Source of the DNA: JAMXLO01 sp963749575
GTDB lineage: Bacteria > Pseudomonadota > Alphaproteobacteria > Acetobacterales > Acetobacteraceae
Assembly (NCBI GenBank): GCA_963749575.1
Contig: CAVVNM010000009.1
Location: forward strand, 1-64,000
Reading direction: 5' to 3'
DNA length: 64,000 bases
Shown here: one piece after another, positions 27,227 to 34,828 of the stretch
Layout of the letters: each line of letters starts with the position of its first letter
How positions within the stretch are numbered: the stretch's first letter is position 1
Program-made: the position numbers and the translations under genes
Notes under the pieces: generated by a model
Told to the model about the DNA's origin: nothing
Databases searched by the model: none
The model's input: the letters and a program-made list of their open reading frames with translations, nothing else

Positions 27227-27511
27227 TCACCCCCTCGGGGCGAAGATGGATCGCCACCGCCGCCTGCGGCTTCCCAGGGCCGGCGGAGGTGGGACTTCGG
27301 CCGCTGCCACGTGCCCCTCCTGCCGCAGGAGGGCTTGGGCGGCCTCCCGTGCCGTCCGGCGGGCCTGTTTCAGGTCCTCGATCTCGGCCCGCATCTCGGC
27401 CACCAGCGACTCGGCTGCGTCGGCGCGCGTCTCCGCCCTGGCAAGCTCCTCGCGCAGCGTGGCGACGGCGCTCTCGATCGCATCGATCAGCCCAGGATGT
27501 GTTGCTGGCAA
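27227..27511 (-). CDS. Coiled-coil hypothetical protein
   Basis: 94 aa. A long heptad-like coiled coil (residues about 8-62, TLREELARAETRADAAESLV, AEMRAEIEDLKQA) ends in a Pro-rich hinge and basic tail (GSRRRRWRSIFAPRG). It resembles the C-terminus of longer plasmid-type helix-turn-helix proteins, so it may be a truncated piece; a plausible ATG start is present. Confidence 0.5.
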   Translation of the reverse strand: MPATHPGLIDAIESAVATLREELARAETRADAAESLVAEMRAEIEDLKQARRTAREAAQALLRQEGHVAAAEVPPPPALGSRRRRWRSIFAPRG

Positions 27512-27576
27512 TCCAGCCCCCTCGCCCCCGCGCGCGTTACGGCGCCCCTATGGTTCATCCGGCAGAGGGTGAAATC

Positions 27577-28930
27577 CTCAAGACTCCCCTCATTTATCAA
27601 ACCGAACCAAAAACGTCTGCGAAGAGCGGTTGATCATGCAGCATGAGAGAAAAGCGCTGCATCAAGGGGCCGAGCCACTCTTCTCGCATGGTGGGCATGA
27701 GGTCGTAGAGCATGCAGCCCTGACGGAACAGCGAATGGACGCGGCGTTTGGCAGTGTTGGTCTTCAGCATGCGATCGTATCCCAGCGCCTCACCCGCAGC
27801 GCCCAGCAAGGTTAACAGCACCACCGCAAACGCATTGATTAGCCACAGTCGATCGCGCCGCTCAGGGGATTTGACGTGCATGGTGCCCATGCCCATGCCG
27901 AAGCGCAGATCCTTGGTGTCACGCAGCCCACACTCAATGCTCCAGCGACGACCGTAATAGCTGGTCAGTTGCTTGGCGGTGGCATCCGTACTGGAGGCAG
28001 CCAAGCACCAAGCTTGCTTCATGGCGGGATCCTGAACACAGACCACGGTTCCCACCGGATAGCGATCAGCGGTGACCGCGGCGCCGCGTAGCACACGGGC
28101 GCCTCCACCGGCGCGCACCCAGGCGGCCGCGGTGCGGGTTTCGCCGCCGCGGTCGGTCACCGCAATATTGCCGCGAAAGCGGATCACATAGTCGAAATAC
28201 AGCTCTTCGGTCAGCACCTGGTAGAGCTTCTGATCGCCGAAGCCGCGGTCCGCCACAATGCAGACTTGGATCCCCGCCGGCAGCAGTTCAGCGAGCCGGA
28301 CCAGCACGCGATGTTCGTACAGGCTGCGGTGGTCCTTGAGCGTGCCTTTGTCGACCGTCAGCCAGACTAGCGGCGTTGAACGACCATGATCGCTGATGAG
28401 TGCCAGCATGATGGTGGCCTGGTTGTCGGCATCAAAATCCGTCCAGTCCATCGCTACCACAATGGCGCTTCGTTCGCCGATAATATACGGCACCCAACGG
28501 ACGAGAATCTCGTCGACGTTGATGGCAGGATTGGAGAGCAGCCTGTCTACCTGTTTCACCGCATGCTTGAGCTTCAAGCTGCGGGCGGCGGCGAGGCCTT
28601 GGCCAATGGTACAGACCGCCAGTGAAGCGCTGTGCATTACCCCCAACGTGGCGTTGCAGAGTGCGTCAACCCGCTTGGCGTGCAGATCTTGCTCCAGCAA
28701 GCCGCCCAGCACATCGCGGATCCCCTGGAATGAGAACCGCTGCCTGATGACCATCGCATTGCCCCGACTCGATGCTGCCGGGGGCAAACTCGCCCGTCGC
28801 GCGGGTCCGGGGAATCGGACCCGTCAATTCGCAACAACCCGCCATCCACGACCATCCTACCGATTCTTTTTGCAATCCTCCTACCGCCGCCCGATTCTTT
28901 TATGGCGCCCCCTTAAATGAGGGGATGGCT
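27577..28930 (-). mobile_element. IS4-family insertion sequence with 12-bp target duplication
   Basis: 1354 bp. Near-terminal inverted repeats TCCCCTCATTTA (27585-27596) and its complement (28914-28925). The element is flanked by an identical 12-mer GAGGGTGAAATC at 27565-27576 and 28931-28942, a length typical of the family. Removing the element and one copy of the duplication restores an open reading frame through the interrupted gene on the minus strand, which confirms the ends. Confidence 0.85.
27597..28754 (-). CDS. IS4-family transposase
   Basis: 385 aa from ATG 28754. DDE residues are in VVAMDWTDFDADN, CIVADRGFGDQKLY and YGRRWSIECGLRDTKDLRFG (the YREK-like region of IS4 enzymes). The frame is intact, so the element may be active. 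The sequence RQRFSFQGIRDVLGGLLEQ at its N-terminus is also recognisable in a decayed relative at 46.4 kb. An upstream TTG (28787) is an alternative start. Confidence 0.85.
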   Translation of the reverse strand: MVIRQRFSFQGIRDVLGGLLEQDLHAKRVDALCNATLGVMHSASLAVCTIGQGLAAARSLKLKHAVKQVDRLLSNPAINVDEILVRWVPYIIGERSAIVVAMDWTDFDADNQATIMLALISDHGRSTPLVWLTVDKGTLKDHRSLYEHRVLVRLAELLPAGIQVCIVADRGFGDQKLYQVLTEELYFDYVIRFRGNIAVTDRGGETRTAAAWVRAGGGARVLRGAAVTADRYPVGTVVCVQDPAMKQAWCLAASSTDATAKQLTSYYGRRWSIECGLRDTKDLRFGMGMGTMHVKSPERRDRLWLINAFAVVLLTLLGAAGEALGYDRMLKTNTAKRRVHSLFRQGCMLYDLMPTMREEWLGPLMQRFSLMLHDQPLFADVFGSV

Positions 28931-28942
28931 GAGGGTGAAATC

Positions 28943-29152
28943 TGAAAACCGCATACAGCAAGACTGCAAGAACGAACGTGAGGTTGGGCAACAACAGCTT
29001 GAAATCGTCACCGTGGTGCGCTGCATCGAAGGTGGCGATGTTTGTGTCGATGAACAGATGGAACACTATGGTCATGACCAGCGCCAGGACGCGCATGCCG
29101 ACGATGTTCTTCCGCTCGTTCCGGCTGTTGAAGTAGCGGGTGACATACCAGG
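28943..29152 (-). pseudogene. Membrane-protein gene cut by two insertion sequences
   Basis: The minus strand encodes WYVTRYFNSRNERKNIVGMR, then a hydrophobic helix (VLALVMTIVFHLFID), a loop, and a second helix (LTFVLAVLLYAVF). The IS4 element interrupts the coding end; after virtual excision the frame ends FRFHPLPDEP and stops at 27548. At the other side the frame is cut at 29153 by the truncated IS3 element, removing the N-terminus. The original is an integral membrane protein of unknown family. Confidence 0.7.
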
Positions 29153-29608
29153 GTCAGCGCACCAGACTTGATCCGGCCGATCGATCACCATGTCCCGTAA
29201 CAGATACGGATAGATCCGATGCCCAGGATGCGGCACCGTTGTCCGAGGTCGCTGATATATCGGCGCCAGTCCCATCCTGGCCATCAACCGGCGCACCCGC
29301 TTGCGGCCAACTATGTATCCTTCACGCCGAAGATGGCGCGCCATCTGGCGAGACCCATACCAATGTGTCTCCAGGAACTGCTCGTCAGTCAGCCGCATCA
29401 GCGCCAGGTTCAGCGGCGTCTCCCCGGCAGGTTGGTAGTAGAACCCGGACCGGCTGATCGCCACCAGCTCGCACCGGCGGGTAACCGAGAGCCGAGGGTG
29501 TCGGGGTTCGATCATCTGCCGCCTTCGCTCGCACTCATCGACCGAAGGCTTTCGCCAAAAAATCCCGCTCCACCAGCAACTGTCCGATCTTCGCGTGTAG
29601 GTTCTCAA
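29153..29608 (-). pseudogene. IS3 orfB (integrase), 3'-truncated
   Basis: Homology covers the helical N-terminal domain (CELVAISRSGFYYQPAGETP, RQMARHLRREGYIVGRKRV) up to RPDQVWCAD, the first catalytic Asp of the DDE motif. The second Asp and the Glu are missing. After 29153 the frame reads through unrelated sequence. Inactive. Confidence 0.8.
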
Positions 29609-29826
29609 CCTCAGCCTCGGAAGACTTCGCCGTCTCCTGCGCCGCCGAACGGTCCGAAAACACCGCCGCCAGACCTTTCACGGCCTGCCTCTTCCACTCC
29701 CCCACCATCGTTCTGGTGGATACCGTGCTTGCTCGCCAGCTGCGTCGTTGTCAGTTCACCCCGCAGCGCCTCCAAAGCAACCTTCGCCTTGAAATCCGCC
29801 GAATACCGCTTCCGCTTGCCCGTCAT
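29535..29826 (-). pseudogene. IS3 orfA with single-base insertion
   Basis: Starts MTGKRKRYSADFKAKVALEA and continues through ASKHGIHQ; an extra A at about 29714 shifts the frame, after which MVGEWKRQAVKGLAAVF and LLVERDFLAKAFGR continue in the correct neighbouring frame to a TGA at 29535. The helix-turn-helix of orfA is intact before the shift. Confidence 0.75.
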
Positions 29827-29888
29827 TTGGTCCGTCCTTCTCAGGAGCAAACCGAGCTTAACCCCCTGTCCGAATTACCGGGACCACC

Positions 29889-30251
29889 TCACTGTTCCGT
29901 GTGCATGTCCAGCTGCTCGAGCAGGTCGGTGATCGCCGCTGCCTCGGTCGGACCCGTTCCGATCGGGCAACCGGGCCCCCAGTACGTATCGTCGTCGATC
30001 GCGCTGTAGCGACTGTCCGGCGGCGGATCGTCGCGGCGGTCCGGGTGCTGAATGCGATCGATGCGGCCGGCGCGGGCGATTGCGCCGGCGACGATGCGGC
30101 GCAAGTCGCGGAGCGCCACCAAGTCGGCGATGTCGCGGTCCTCGGCATCAGCTTCGCGGTCCCAGGGCGGCGGACGATGGGTAAGCGGGGTGGCAGAACA
30201 TCGGGGTCTCCCTGGTGGCGACGCAGAAATGCGTCCTTTGGTGCCGCTCAT
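29889..30251 (-). CDS. Hypothetical protein ending at the IS3 junction
   Basis: 120 aa from ATG 30251 with GGGGAG five bases upstream. Basic, Arg/Asp-rich middle (LVALRDLRRIVAGAIARAGR) and a C-terminal segment DDDTYWGPGCPIGTGPTEAA with ITDLLEQLD that resembles small phage or plasmid proteins. The stop codon is formed by the first bases of the IS3 element, so the native C-terminus is probably lost. Divergent from the mini-operon at 30.4 kb. Confidence 0.5.
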   Translation of the reverse strand: MSGTKGRISASPPGRPRCSATPLTHRPPPWDREADAEDRDIADLVALRDLRRIVAGAIARAGRIDRIQHPDRRDDPPPDSRYSAIDDDTYWGPGCPIGTGPTEAAAITDLLEQLDMHTEQ

Positions 30252-30372
30252 ATGCTCCCCTATTCCTACGTAGTCGCCGTATAGTACGTGTCAGTCGTAT
30301 AACGCGCTGTTAACGCCATGCACAGCGCTTGCGTAATTGACGAATAAGTGGTGGACGACGTATGTTGCGGAT

Positions 30373-30558
30373 ATGGAGAACAAGCACCGGCTGGAGCTCA
30401 ACCCGACCCCCGAGCTCGTCGAGGCGCTCGACCGCTGGCGGGCACAGCAGCCTGGTTTGCCGCCCCGGGCGACTGCCGCGCGCCAGCTGCTGGAGAAGGT
30501 GCTGGCAGCAGAAGGCGCGCTGCAGCAGCCCAAGAAACGCGGACGGACCGCTGCGTGA
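30373..30558 (+). CDS. Small ribbon-helix-helix-like protein, first gene of the mini-operon
   Basis: 61 aa. Strand-like HRLELNPTPELVEALDRWRA followed by a second helix (ATAARQLLEKVLAAE) and a basic tail (KKRGRTAA). This pattern fits a plasmid-type ribbon-helix-helix DNA-binding protein that could autoregulate the operon. Stop overlaps the next GTG start (GTGA). Confidence 0.6.
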   Translation: MENKHRLELNPTPELVEALDRWRAQQPGLPPRATAARQLLEKVLAAEGALQQPKKRGRTAA

Positions 30559-30875
30559 GCGAGACCGTCGACTTCTCGATGCTCGGCGCCCAGGTACAGG
30601 ACCTGGATCGCCAACTGAGGCTAGTGCGCTTGCAACTCGATACCCTCGTCAGCAGCACCGGCAACACGAACAACCGGCTCGCCACGATCGAGCAAGGCTT
30701 CCATGGGCTTACAGCCGAGATGGCACGAGGCTTTGGCCAGATCCAGCAACAGCTCACCCAACACACCAAACAGCTTGCCGTCGTCCAGGCGGGGCTGGAG
30801 GAGCTGAAGGCCGGACTGCAGGCGAGCACCGCCGAACTGCTTACCGCGATCAGAGACCAGAACCCGGCGCCATGA
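30555..30875 (+). CDS. Coiled-coil protein, mini-operon gene 2
   Basis: 106 aa from GTG 30555. Nearly all helical, with heptads from residue 10 to 100 (QVQDLDRQLRLVRLQLDTLV, GFGQIQQQLTQHTKQLAVVQ). No signal or membrane segment. Similar in style to phage or mobilisation accessory coiled coils. Four-base overlaps on both sides (GTGA, ATGA) show translational coupling. Confidence 0.6.
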   Translation: MSETVDFSMLGAQVQDLDRQLRLVRLQLDTLVSSTGNTNNRLATIEQGFHGLTAEMARGFGQIQQQLTQHTKQLAVVQAGLEELKAGLQASTAELLTAIRDQNPAP

Positions 30876-31113
30876 GCGACACAGTCGGACTCGGCGAGAA
30901 CGTGAGGAAGCTCGAGGAAGACGTGCGGGGCATCAAGATCGCCATCGACCTGCTGGGCGCACAGTTCCAGGCCGGCTGCAACAGGCGGCGATCGTGATTG
31001 GCGAACACCTGGCCGCCCAGGACCGGCGCATCGACAACCTGACCAACGTGCTCAAGGAGCACATCGAGGAAACCGGTAAGACCCTGGCGCGCATCGAGGC
31101 CAAGCTGCCGTGA
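30872..31113 (+). pseudogene. Coiled-coil protein, mini-operon gene 3, one-base frameshift
   Basis: ATG 30872 gives MSDTVGLGENVRKLEEDVRG then IKIAIDLLGAQFQAG; a missing base near 30975 shifts the frame, after which the natural continuation is IGEHLAAQDRRIDNLTNVLK with EHIEETGKTLARIEAKLP to TGA 31113. The joined product is a 80-aa coiled coil. Since the real stop again overlaps the next start (GTGA), the shift may be a sequence error. Confidence 0.55.
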
Positions 31114-31481
31114 GCGACACGCGCGAGCCGATGAGCGGCGGGTTCGTCCTGCCGCTGGTCGCCGGCTTGGCGATCACGATCGTCGGCGCCGGGTGCGTGA
31201 CCATGACGTCCCCCGTCCCTGCCGGGAAGGACACCTACATGATGGGTCTCGGTGCGGGCAGCGGCTTCTCCAGCGATGCCGATCTGCTGGCCCGAACCGT
31301 TCAGTCTGCCGGCGTGTTCTGCGCATCGCAGGGCCGCGCAATCAAGGTTGTGAGCACCTCGTCGAGCGGCGTGCAGGCATGGACACCCAAGAGCAATCAG
31401 GTGCTCTTTAAGTGCGTCCCTTCGCCATCACCGGCGACAAGTTCCGCGCCGCAGCTCGACGAGCGGCTGGGCGAGCCTTGA
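31110..31481 (+). CDS. Small lipoprotein, mini-operon gene 4
   Basis: 123 aa from GTG 31110. The hydrophobic start GFVLPLVAGLAITIVGAGC contains a lipobox (VGAGC), so the mature protein is probably lipid-anchored. The mature part reads VPAGKDTYMMGLGAGSGFSS, DADLLARTVQSAGVFCASQG and ends with KSNQVLFKCV and a Pro/Ser tail. No family recognised. A rearranged paralogue forms the C-terminus of the protein at 35096-35620. The stop overlaps a TTG start. Confidence 0.65.
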   Translation: MSDTREPMSGGFVLPLVAGLAITIVGAGCVTMTSPVPAGKDTYMMGLGAGSGFSSDADLLARTVQSAGVFCASQGRAIKVVSTSSSGVQAWTPKSNQVLFKCVPSPSPATSSAPQLDERLGEP

Positions 31482-31833
31482 ACGACCGTCCCGCCCTTGC
31501 CAGGGCCATCGAGGACGCCGGCATCCCACGCGACAAGGCGCAGCGACTGGCTTCGGTGATTCACGACGCCATCCACGACAACGTCGTCACCAAGGCGGAC
31601 ATCGCGCCCCTGGCCACCAAGGTGGAGGCGGTCGGTGCCGACGTACGGTCGGTGGTCCGGGCAGAACTACAGGCGGTTCGCAGTGAGGTGCAGGGCGCGC
31701 GGACCGAACTGAAGGACGAGATGGCGCTGATCGAGACCGTCTGCTGACGCGTCTGGGCGCACTGATCGTGGTTGCGGTCGGCGTGTTGCTCGCAGCGCTG
31801 CATTACTGGGCGCCCCCCGGACACGGCGGGTGA
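31478..31833 (+). pseudogene. Tail-anchored coiled-coil protein (DUF1640-like), mini-operon gene 5, frameshifted
   Basis: From TTG 31478 the frame encodes ALARAIEDAGIPRDKAQRLA, a coiled coil (ADIAPLATKVEAVGADVRSV, AELQAVRSEVQGARTELKDE) and MALIET, where a missing base near 31738 changes frame; the continuation RLLTRLGALIVVAVGVLLAA then LHYWAPPGHGG is a membrane anchor ending at TGA 31833. Layout is that of CCDC90/DUF1640 proteins: coiled coil plus C-terminal helix. The correct stop overlaps the next GTG. Confidence 0.55.
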
Positions 31834-32162
31834 AGCAACCGGTCGAATTCGCTGCCGCCGCCAGCGCAGCGCGTATGTCGCAAGACCGCTATCGGCTGAG
31901 TCCCCGCGAAGCATACGTGCTGCGGTCGGCACCCATCCATGGCCTCGTTCAGGCCGGGGAGGCCCGACGGCACGGTGAGGCCGTGCTGGGCAACGCTCGG
32001 ACGATGTGGATGACAGGCGATGAACATCTGAGCGATGTGGTCGAAAGGCTGCTGCTGCGCGGCTTCCTCGCACGTCGGCGCAGGGCGGCTCCGGCATATG
32101 CCGATCTGACCGCGGAGGGCCGCGAGGCACTCCAAGCGCGCCAGACGGAGGCGTTCCGATGA
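31830..32162 (+). CDS. Winged-helix-like protein, mini-operon gene 6
   Basis: 110 aa from GTG 31830. Helix-rich first half; the second half has RLLLRGFLARRRRAAPAYAD followed by LTAEGREAL, the wing and end of a winged-helix domain as in MarR/PadR-like proteins. Probably binds DNA. A decayed second copy lies at 32667-32830. Four-base overlaps (GTGA and ATGA) with both neighbours. Confidence 0.55.
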   Translation: MKQPVEFAAAASAARMSQDRYRLSPREAYVLRSAPIHGLVQAGEARRHGEAVLGNARTMWMTGDEHLSDVVERLLLRGFLARRRRAAPAYADLTAEGREALQARQTEAFR

Positions 32163-32467
32163 CGCGGACCGGTGTGCAGCAGACGCATCCACCGGCCGAT
32201 GGCTGGCGAGACTGGTGCTCCGTCTGGCGTCACCACAGTCCGTATCGCCACCATCTGGTGGAAGCGGGGCGATGGGAATGGCAGGCCGTTGAGGTGCTGG
32301 CATCTCCGATCTGGGACCCGGGTTCAATGTCGCCGGCCTGTACTGGCGTCCGCTGCAGCCGCCAGGCTCTGAGCCAGAGGTCACGCGACGTCGGCCGGCG
32401 AATTCCGCGCCGCAGCTCGACGAGCGGGTTGGCGAACCTTGAACCGCCCGAGTTCGGGGGACAGTGA
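32159..32467 (+). CDS. Hypothetical protein, mini-operon gene 7, with recombined 3' end
   Basis: 102 aa. Trp/His-rich start (DGWRDWCSVWRHHSPYRHHL, GRWEWQAVEVL). The nucleotides from 32401 to 32441 repeat those at the end of the lipoprotein gene (31442-31481), read in a different frame here, so the C-terminus is probably foreign and the original shorter or longer. No family recognised. Confidence 0.45.
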   Translation: MTRTGVQQTHPPADGWRDWCSVWRHHSPYRHHLVEAGRWEWQAVEVLASPIWDPGSMSPACTGVRCSRQALSQRSRDVGRRIPRRSSTSGLANLEPPEFGGQ

Positions 32468-32597
32468 TGGCGATCGGGTCGGTGGTCCCGGTGAAGCGGC
32501 AGACTTCGGCGGCAGACGCATCGAGGGCGCAGACCTGCACCAGGGCGACTGCCAGCAGCAGCCCGGTCGCGAGGGATCTGCCAATACCACTTGTCAT
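32458..32597 (-). pseudogene. N-terminal remnant of a secreted DUF6134-like protein
   Basis: ATG 32597 starts a clear signal peptide (RSLATGLLLAVALVQVCALD, cleavage near ASAAE) followed by EVCRFTGTTDP, which resembles the N-terminus of secreted DUF6134-type proteins. Homology stops at about 32458, exactly where the duplicated lipoprotein-gene end begins on the other side. A truncated gene. Confidence 0.45.
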
Positions 32598-32666
32598 CTA
32601 CATTTAACCGCCGCCGCCATAATCGCCGACCTACGAGGCGGTTCCGGAGTTCGAAAAGGTAATGCC

Positions 32667-32830
32667 GTGAAAGCGATTCGATTCACGTCGGAGATCGCGG
32701 CCACCCGCGCTCAGGCAGGCGTCGGACGGCCGTTATCGGCTGAGCCCGCGGCGAAGCATAATGCTGTGATCGGCATCCGCGCCGCTTAAGTCAGGCCGGG
32801 AAGGCCGGCGGCGCGGTGAGGGCGGCCAGG
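32667..32830 (+). pseudogene. Decayed copy of the winged-helix gene at 31830
   Basis: Starting at GTG 32667, the nucleotides follow those of 31830 onward: the start codon region, GTTATCGGCTGAG, CGAAGCATA and CAGGCCGGGAAGGC are recognisable, but scattered substitutions and indels, including an in-frame TAA, break the frame. Product would begin MKAIRFTSEIAATRAQA. A relic of tandem duplication. Confidence 0.5.
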
Positions 32831-33085
32831 CCGGTAGCCGAACAAAATGTGAGCGGCGTGGTGGAAGGACCCAGCCCGTTCGCAGTGGACGCAACAAACC
32901 AGGGGCCAACGCGGTGGCGACATTGCGTCCAACAGGCAGTCCAGCCCATCTCCCCGCGCGTCGACCGTCGGAACTCTCGCCTCTCCGCGGCGGCAACCGC
33001 ACCACGACATTGCGGCCGTGAATGGCGAGGAATTGCTGGATGGTCGGCACCGGCACTTCGCCCGGCGGAAATCGTCGGCCGCCCT

Positions 33086-33226
33086 TCAGGAAACGAAGAA
33101 CGCGATGATCATAGCCACGATGGCAAGCGTCAGAGAGATCCCGAGCACCCACCGGACAACGCCGGTCGTGCGGCCCTGCCGAGCCTCGGTCGCAGTCTTG
33201 ACCACGGGCGGCGGCCTTTCCGACAT
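33086..33226 (-). CDS. 46-aa single-span membrane peptide
   Basis: ATG 33226 behind GGAG. Product: hydrophilic start (SERPPPVVKTATEARQGRTT) and one membrane helix (VLGISLTLAIVAMIIAFF). Begins six bases after the stop of the PPC-domain gene, so it is the second gene of that unit. Similar short proteins with KTATEARQG are common in alphaproteobacteria; function unknown. Confidence 0.75.
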   Translation of the reverse strand: MSERPPPVVKTATEARQGRTTGVVRWVLGISLTLAIVAMIIAFFVS

Positions 33227-33231
33227 TGCCG

Positions 33232-33672
33232 CTACTCCGTCGCCACGATCAGCGCGAGCCCGCTGTCGCGATCCTTTCGCTTGTGCAGGTGCCGGGGCGA
33301 TTCGGTCAGCACCACCTCGAGCGTCGGGCGGACATGCGCTTCGAGGAGGTGCCCGCCCATCGCGATGCCGTCGGCTCGGCTGACCACCACGTGAGGATGC
33401 AGCGCCGGCTCGCCATTCGGTCCGAGGGCGATGTCACCGAGGAGCGAGACGACCTCGACCTGCTCGTTCACCGGGATTTTCCGGTAGTCCTTCATCTCCC
33501 AGTCGAAGAATCCCAGCACCGCGTCGCTGAACGCGCCGATGCCAGTGAGTTGGGCGGCGGCGATGCGGTTCTCGCGGGCAAATCCCTCAATGCTGCTGAC
33601 GGCCTCATCGCCTTTGTCGAGCACAAGGACGTAGGTTTTTTGCGGGCCGTCATTGATGAGCTTCGATTTCAT
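33232..33672 (-). CDS. PPC-domain (DUF296) DNA-binding protein
   Basis: 146 aa from ATG 33672 behind AGGAGG. The PPC/DUF296 fold is indicated by YVLVLDKGDEAVSSIEGFAR, AAQLTGIGAFSDAVLGFFDW and LHPHVVVSRADGIAMGGHLL with the conserved His residues; EAHVRPTLEVVLTESP ends the domain. In plants the domain accompanies AT-hooks; bacterial members form trimers, and their function is unresolved. Followed by a small membrane peptide in the same unit. Confidence 0.85.
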   Translation of the reverse strand: MKSKLINDGPQKTYVLVLDKGDEAVSSIEGFARENRIAAAQLTGIGAFSDAVLGFFDWEMKDYRKIPVNEQVEVVSLLGDIALGPNGEPALHPHVVVSRADGIAMGGHLLEAHVRPTLEVVLTESPRHLHKRKDRDSGLALIVATE

Positions 33673-33939
33673 CGTCCCTCCTGCCCCTGATGCCGCTGCC
33701 TTCGGTGGCGAAGCTCCAACGCCAGGGGGACCTGCGGGTTCGGTTGCCAGTGTCTGAATCCCGATCTGAGGCGGTTTCGCGCTCGCGCCGCCGCTCATCG
33801 AAACGCGCTCAGCGCCGCGTTCGCATCACGTAGGAACGTGGCGCCACCGTCCCCTTCCAACCCAAAAGTGCCCCACCATCCTTACCGAAGATCAACCACG
33901 CGCAGCACCTGCGCGCGGCCGGCATGGAGATATCAGGAG

Positions 33940-34338
33940 TTATTTTGGCACGATATTCTGAGATCCCGGTGGCGGAACGATCGGCATCGTCGAGTCGGCG
34001 GACGGCGACGGCTTGCTAATCCCAGCATCCCCCACCGGGGGCGGACGAATCACGTCGGTTTGTTTGCCCTCACGCTGAGGGGATGGGAACGCGGTCTGGG
34101 CCGAAGGTGCCGGTTCCCTCGGCGTGCCCGGTGCGGCATTACCTATTGCAGGATGGCCGGGCTGGATCTCTGCTGGAGCCGCGGGCTGTGCGGTTGGAGG
34201 CGTCCCTGGCACGGGGAGCGTGGTTTGGCCGTAAACCGCAGTGCCAAATAGCAGTGCTGTTGAGCATGCTGCCCAGGGCAACCATGGTTGCCAATTCTCG
34301 CAGCGCCGGCAGGTCAGGAAGCGCACATGGGCTTTCAT
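33940..34338 (-). CDS. Secreted proline-rich hypothetical protein
   Basis: 132 aa from ATG 34338 behind GGAGGAGG. Signal-like hydrophobic segment (WLPWAACSTALLFGTAVYGQ) and a low-complexity Pro-rich mature part with conserved motifs NAAPGTPREPAPSAQTAFP and PSPSADSTMPIVPPPGS. Such proteins recur in Acetobacteraceae and Methylobacterium; no role known. Start set by the ribosome binding site and signal peptide. Confidence 0.65.
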   Translation of the reverse strand: MKAHVRFLTCRRCENWQPWLPWAACSTALLFGTAVYGQTTLPVPGTPPTAQPAAPAEIQPGHPAIGNAAPGTPREPAPSAQTAFPSPQREGKQTDVIRPPPVGDAGISKPSPSADSTMPIVPPPGSQNIVPK

Positions 34339-34384
34339 TGGTCCTCCTCCAAATTCCCGTCTCAATGAGAGCGGCGAGAGGAGA

Positions 34385-34828
34385 TCAGGGGTCCAGCTTT
34401 TCAGTTTCGGCCTCTTCGGCAATCTCCTCGTCGGAGCCCGGCGTGGGGTTGCCTGGGCCCGTCGAAGCTTGTGCTACATCCGCGCGTTCCAGGGCTTCCA
34501 GAGCCTCGATGGCGTGCTTGATCAGTTCCTGCGGGCCTGCGGCCTGCCGGGTCCTGAGATCGCGGAGAACAACCTCATAGGCATAGGTGGTCGGCGGCAA
34601 TGCCAGGGCTTCCTTCGCATCCAGGACCTCGTGCAAATTAGTCGGCTCGCCGCCGGTCATTCCCTCAGCCGATGCCGTCGCCAGAAGACGGGCGTCCTGT
34701 TCCAGTGCGTCGAGCGCCTTCTCCTTCTCCGCCTTCGAAAGTGCCGGATCGGCGACGACTTCGTGGCCAGTCTTGAAATTGACGCTGGGCTTTTCGACTT
34801 TGTCCTGGCTGGGTTCATTCATGTTCAT
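34385..34828 (-). CDS. Conserved alphaproteobacterial stress-type hypothetical protein
   Basis: 147 aa behind GGGAGGAG. Acidic, helical, with conserved SVNFKTGHEVV, LSKAEKEKALDALEQDARLL and GGEPTNLHEVLDAKEAL. I recognise a conserved family seen beside stress genes, without assigned function. Predicted soluble. Upstream gene of the secreted Pro-rich protein, 46 bp apart, and probably co-transcribed. Confidence 0.7.
   Translation of the reverse strand: MNMNEPSQDKVEKPSVNFKTGHEVVADPALSKAEKEKALDALEQDARLLATASAEGMTGGEPTNLHEVLDAKEALALPPTTYAYEVVLRDLRTRQAAGPQELIKHAIEALEALERADVAQASTGPGNPTPGSDEEIAEEAETEKLDP

Larger units (their letters stand above)
29153..29891 (-). mobile_element. Truncated IS3-family element
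   Basis: The right end (minus-strand start) is TGAGGTGGTCCCGGTAATTC followed by GGACAG, typical of an IS3 group; it ends at 29891. orfA and the first part of orfB follow on the minus strand, but at 29153 orfB breaks off after VWCAD, where ITY would normally follow, and the sequence becomes the membrane-protein gene. The left end is therefore lost and the element is immobile. Confidence 0.8.

Noticed and set aside
26454..27257. Minus-strand open frame of over 260 codons
   Set aside because: Antisense to the DUF2934 gene, with no start signal or recognisable domain.
31803..32597. Full 264-codon minus-strand frame starting with a signal peptide
   Set aside because: Only the first 45-50 codons resemble a protein; the rest is antisense to the mini-operon genes. 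Retained only as an N-terminal remnant.
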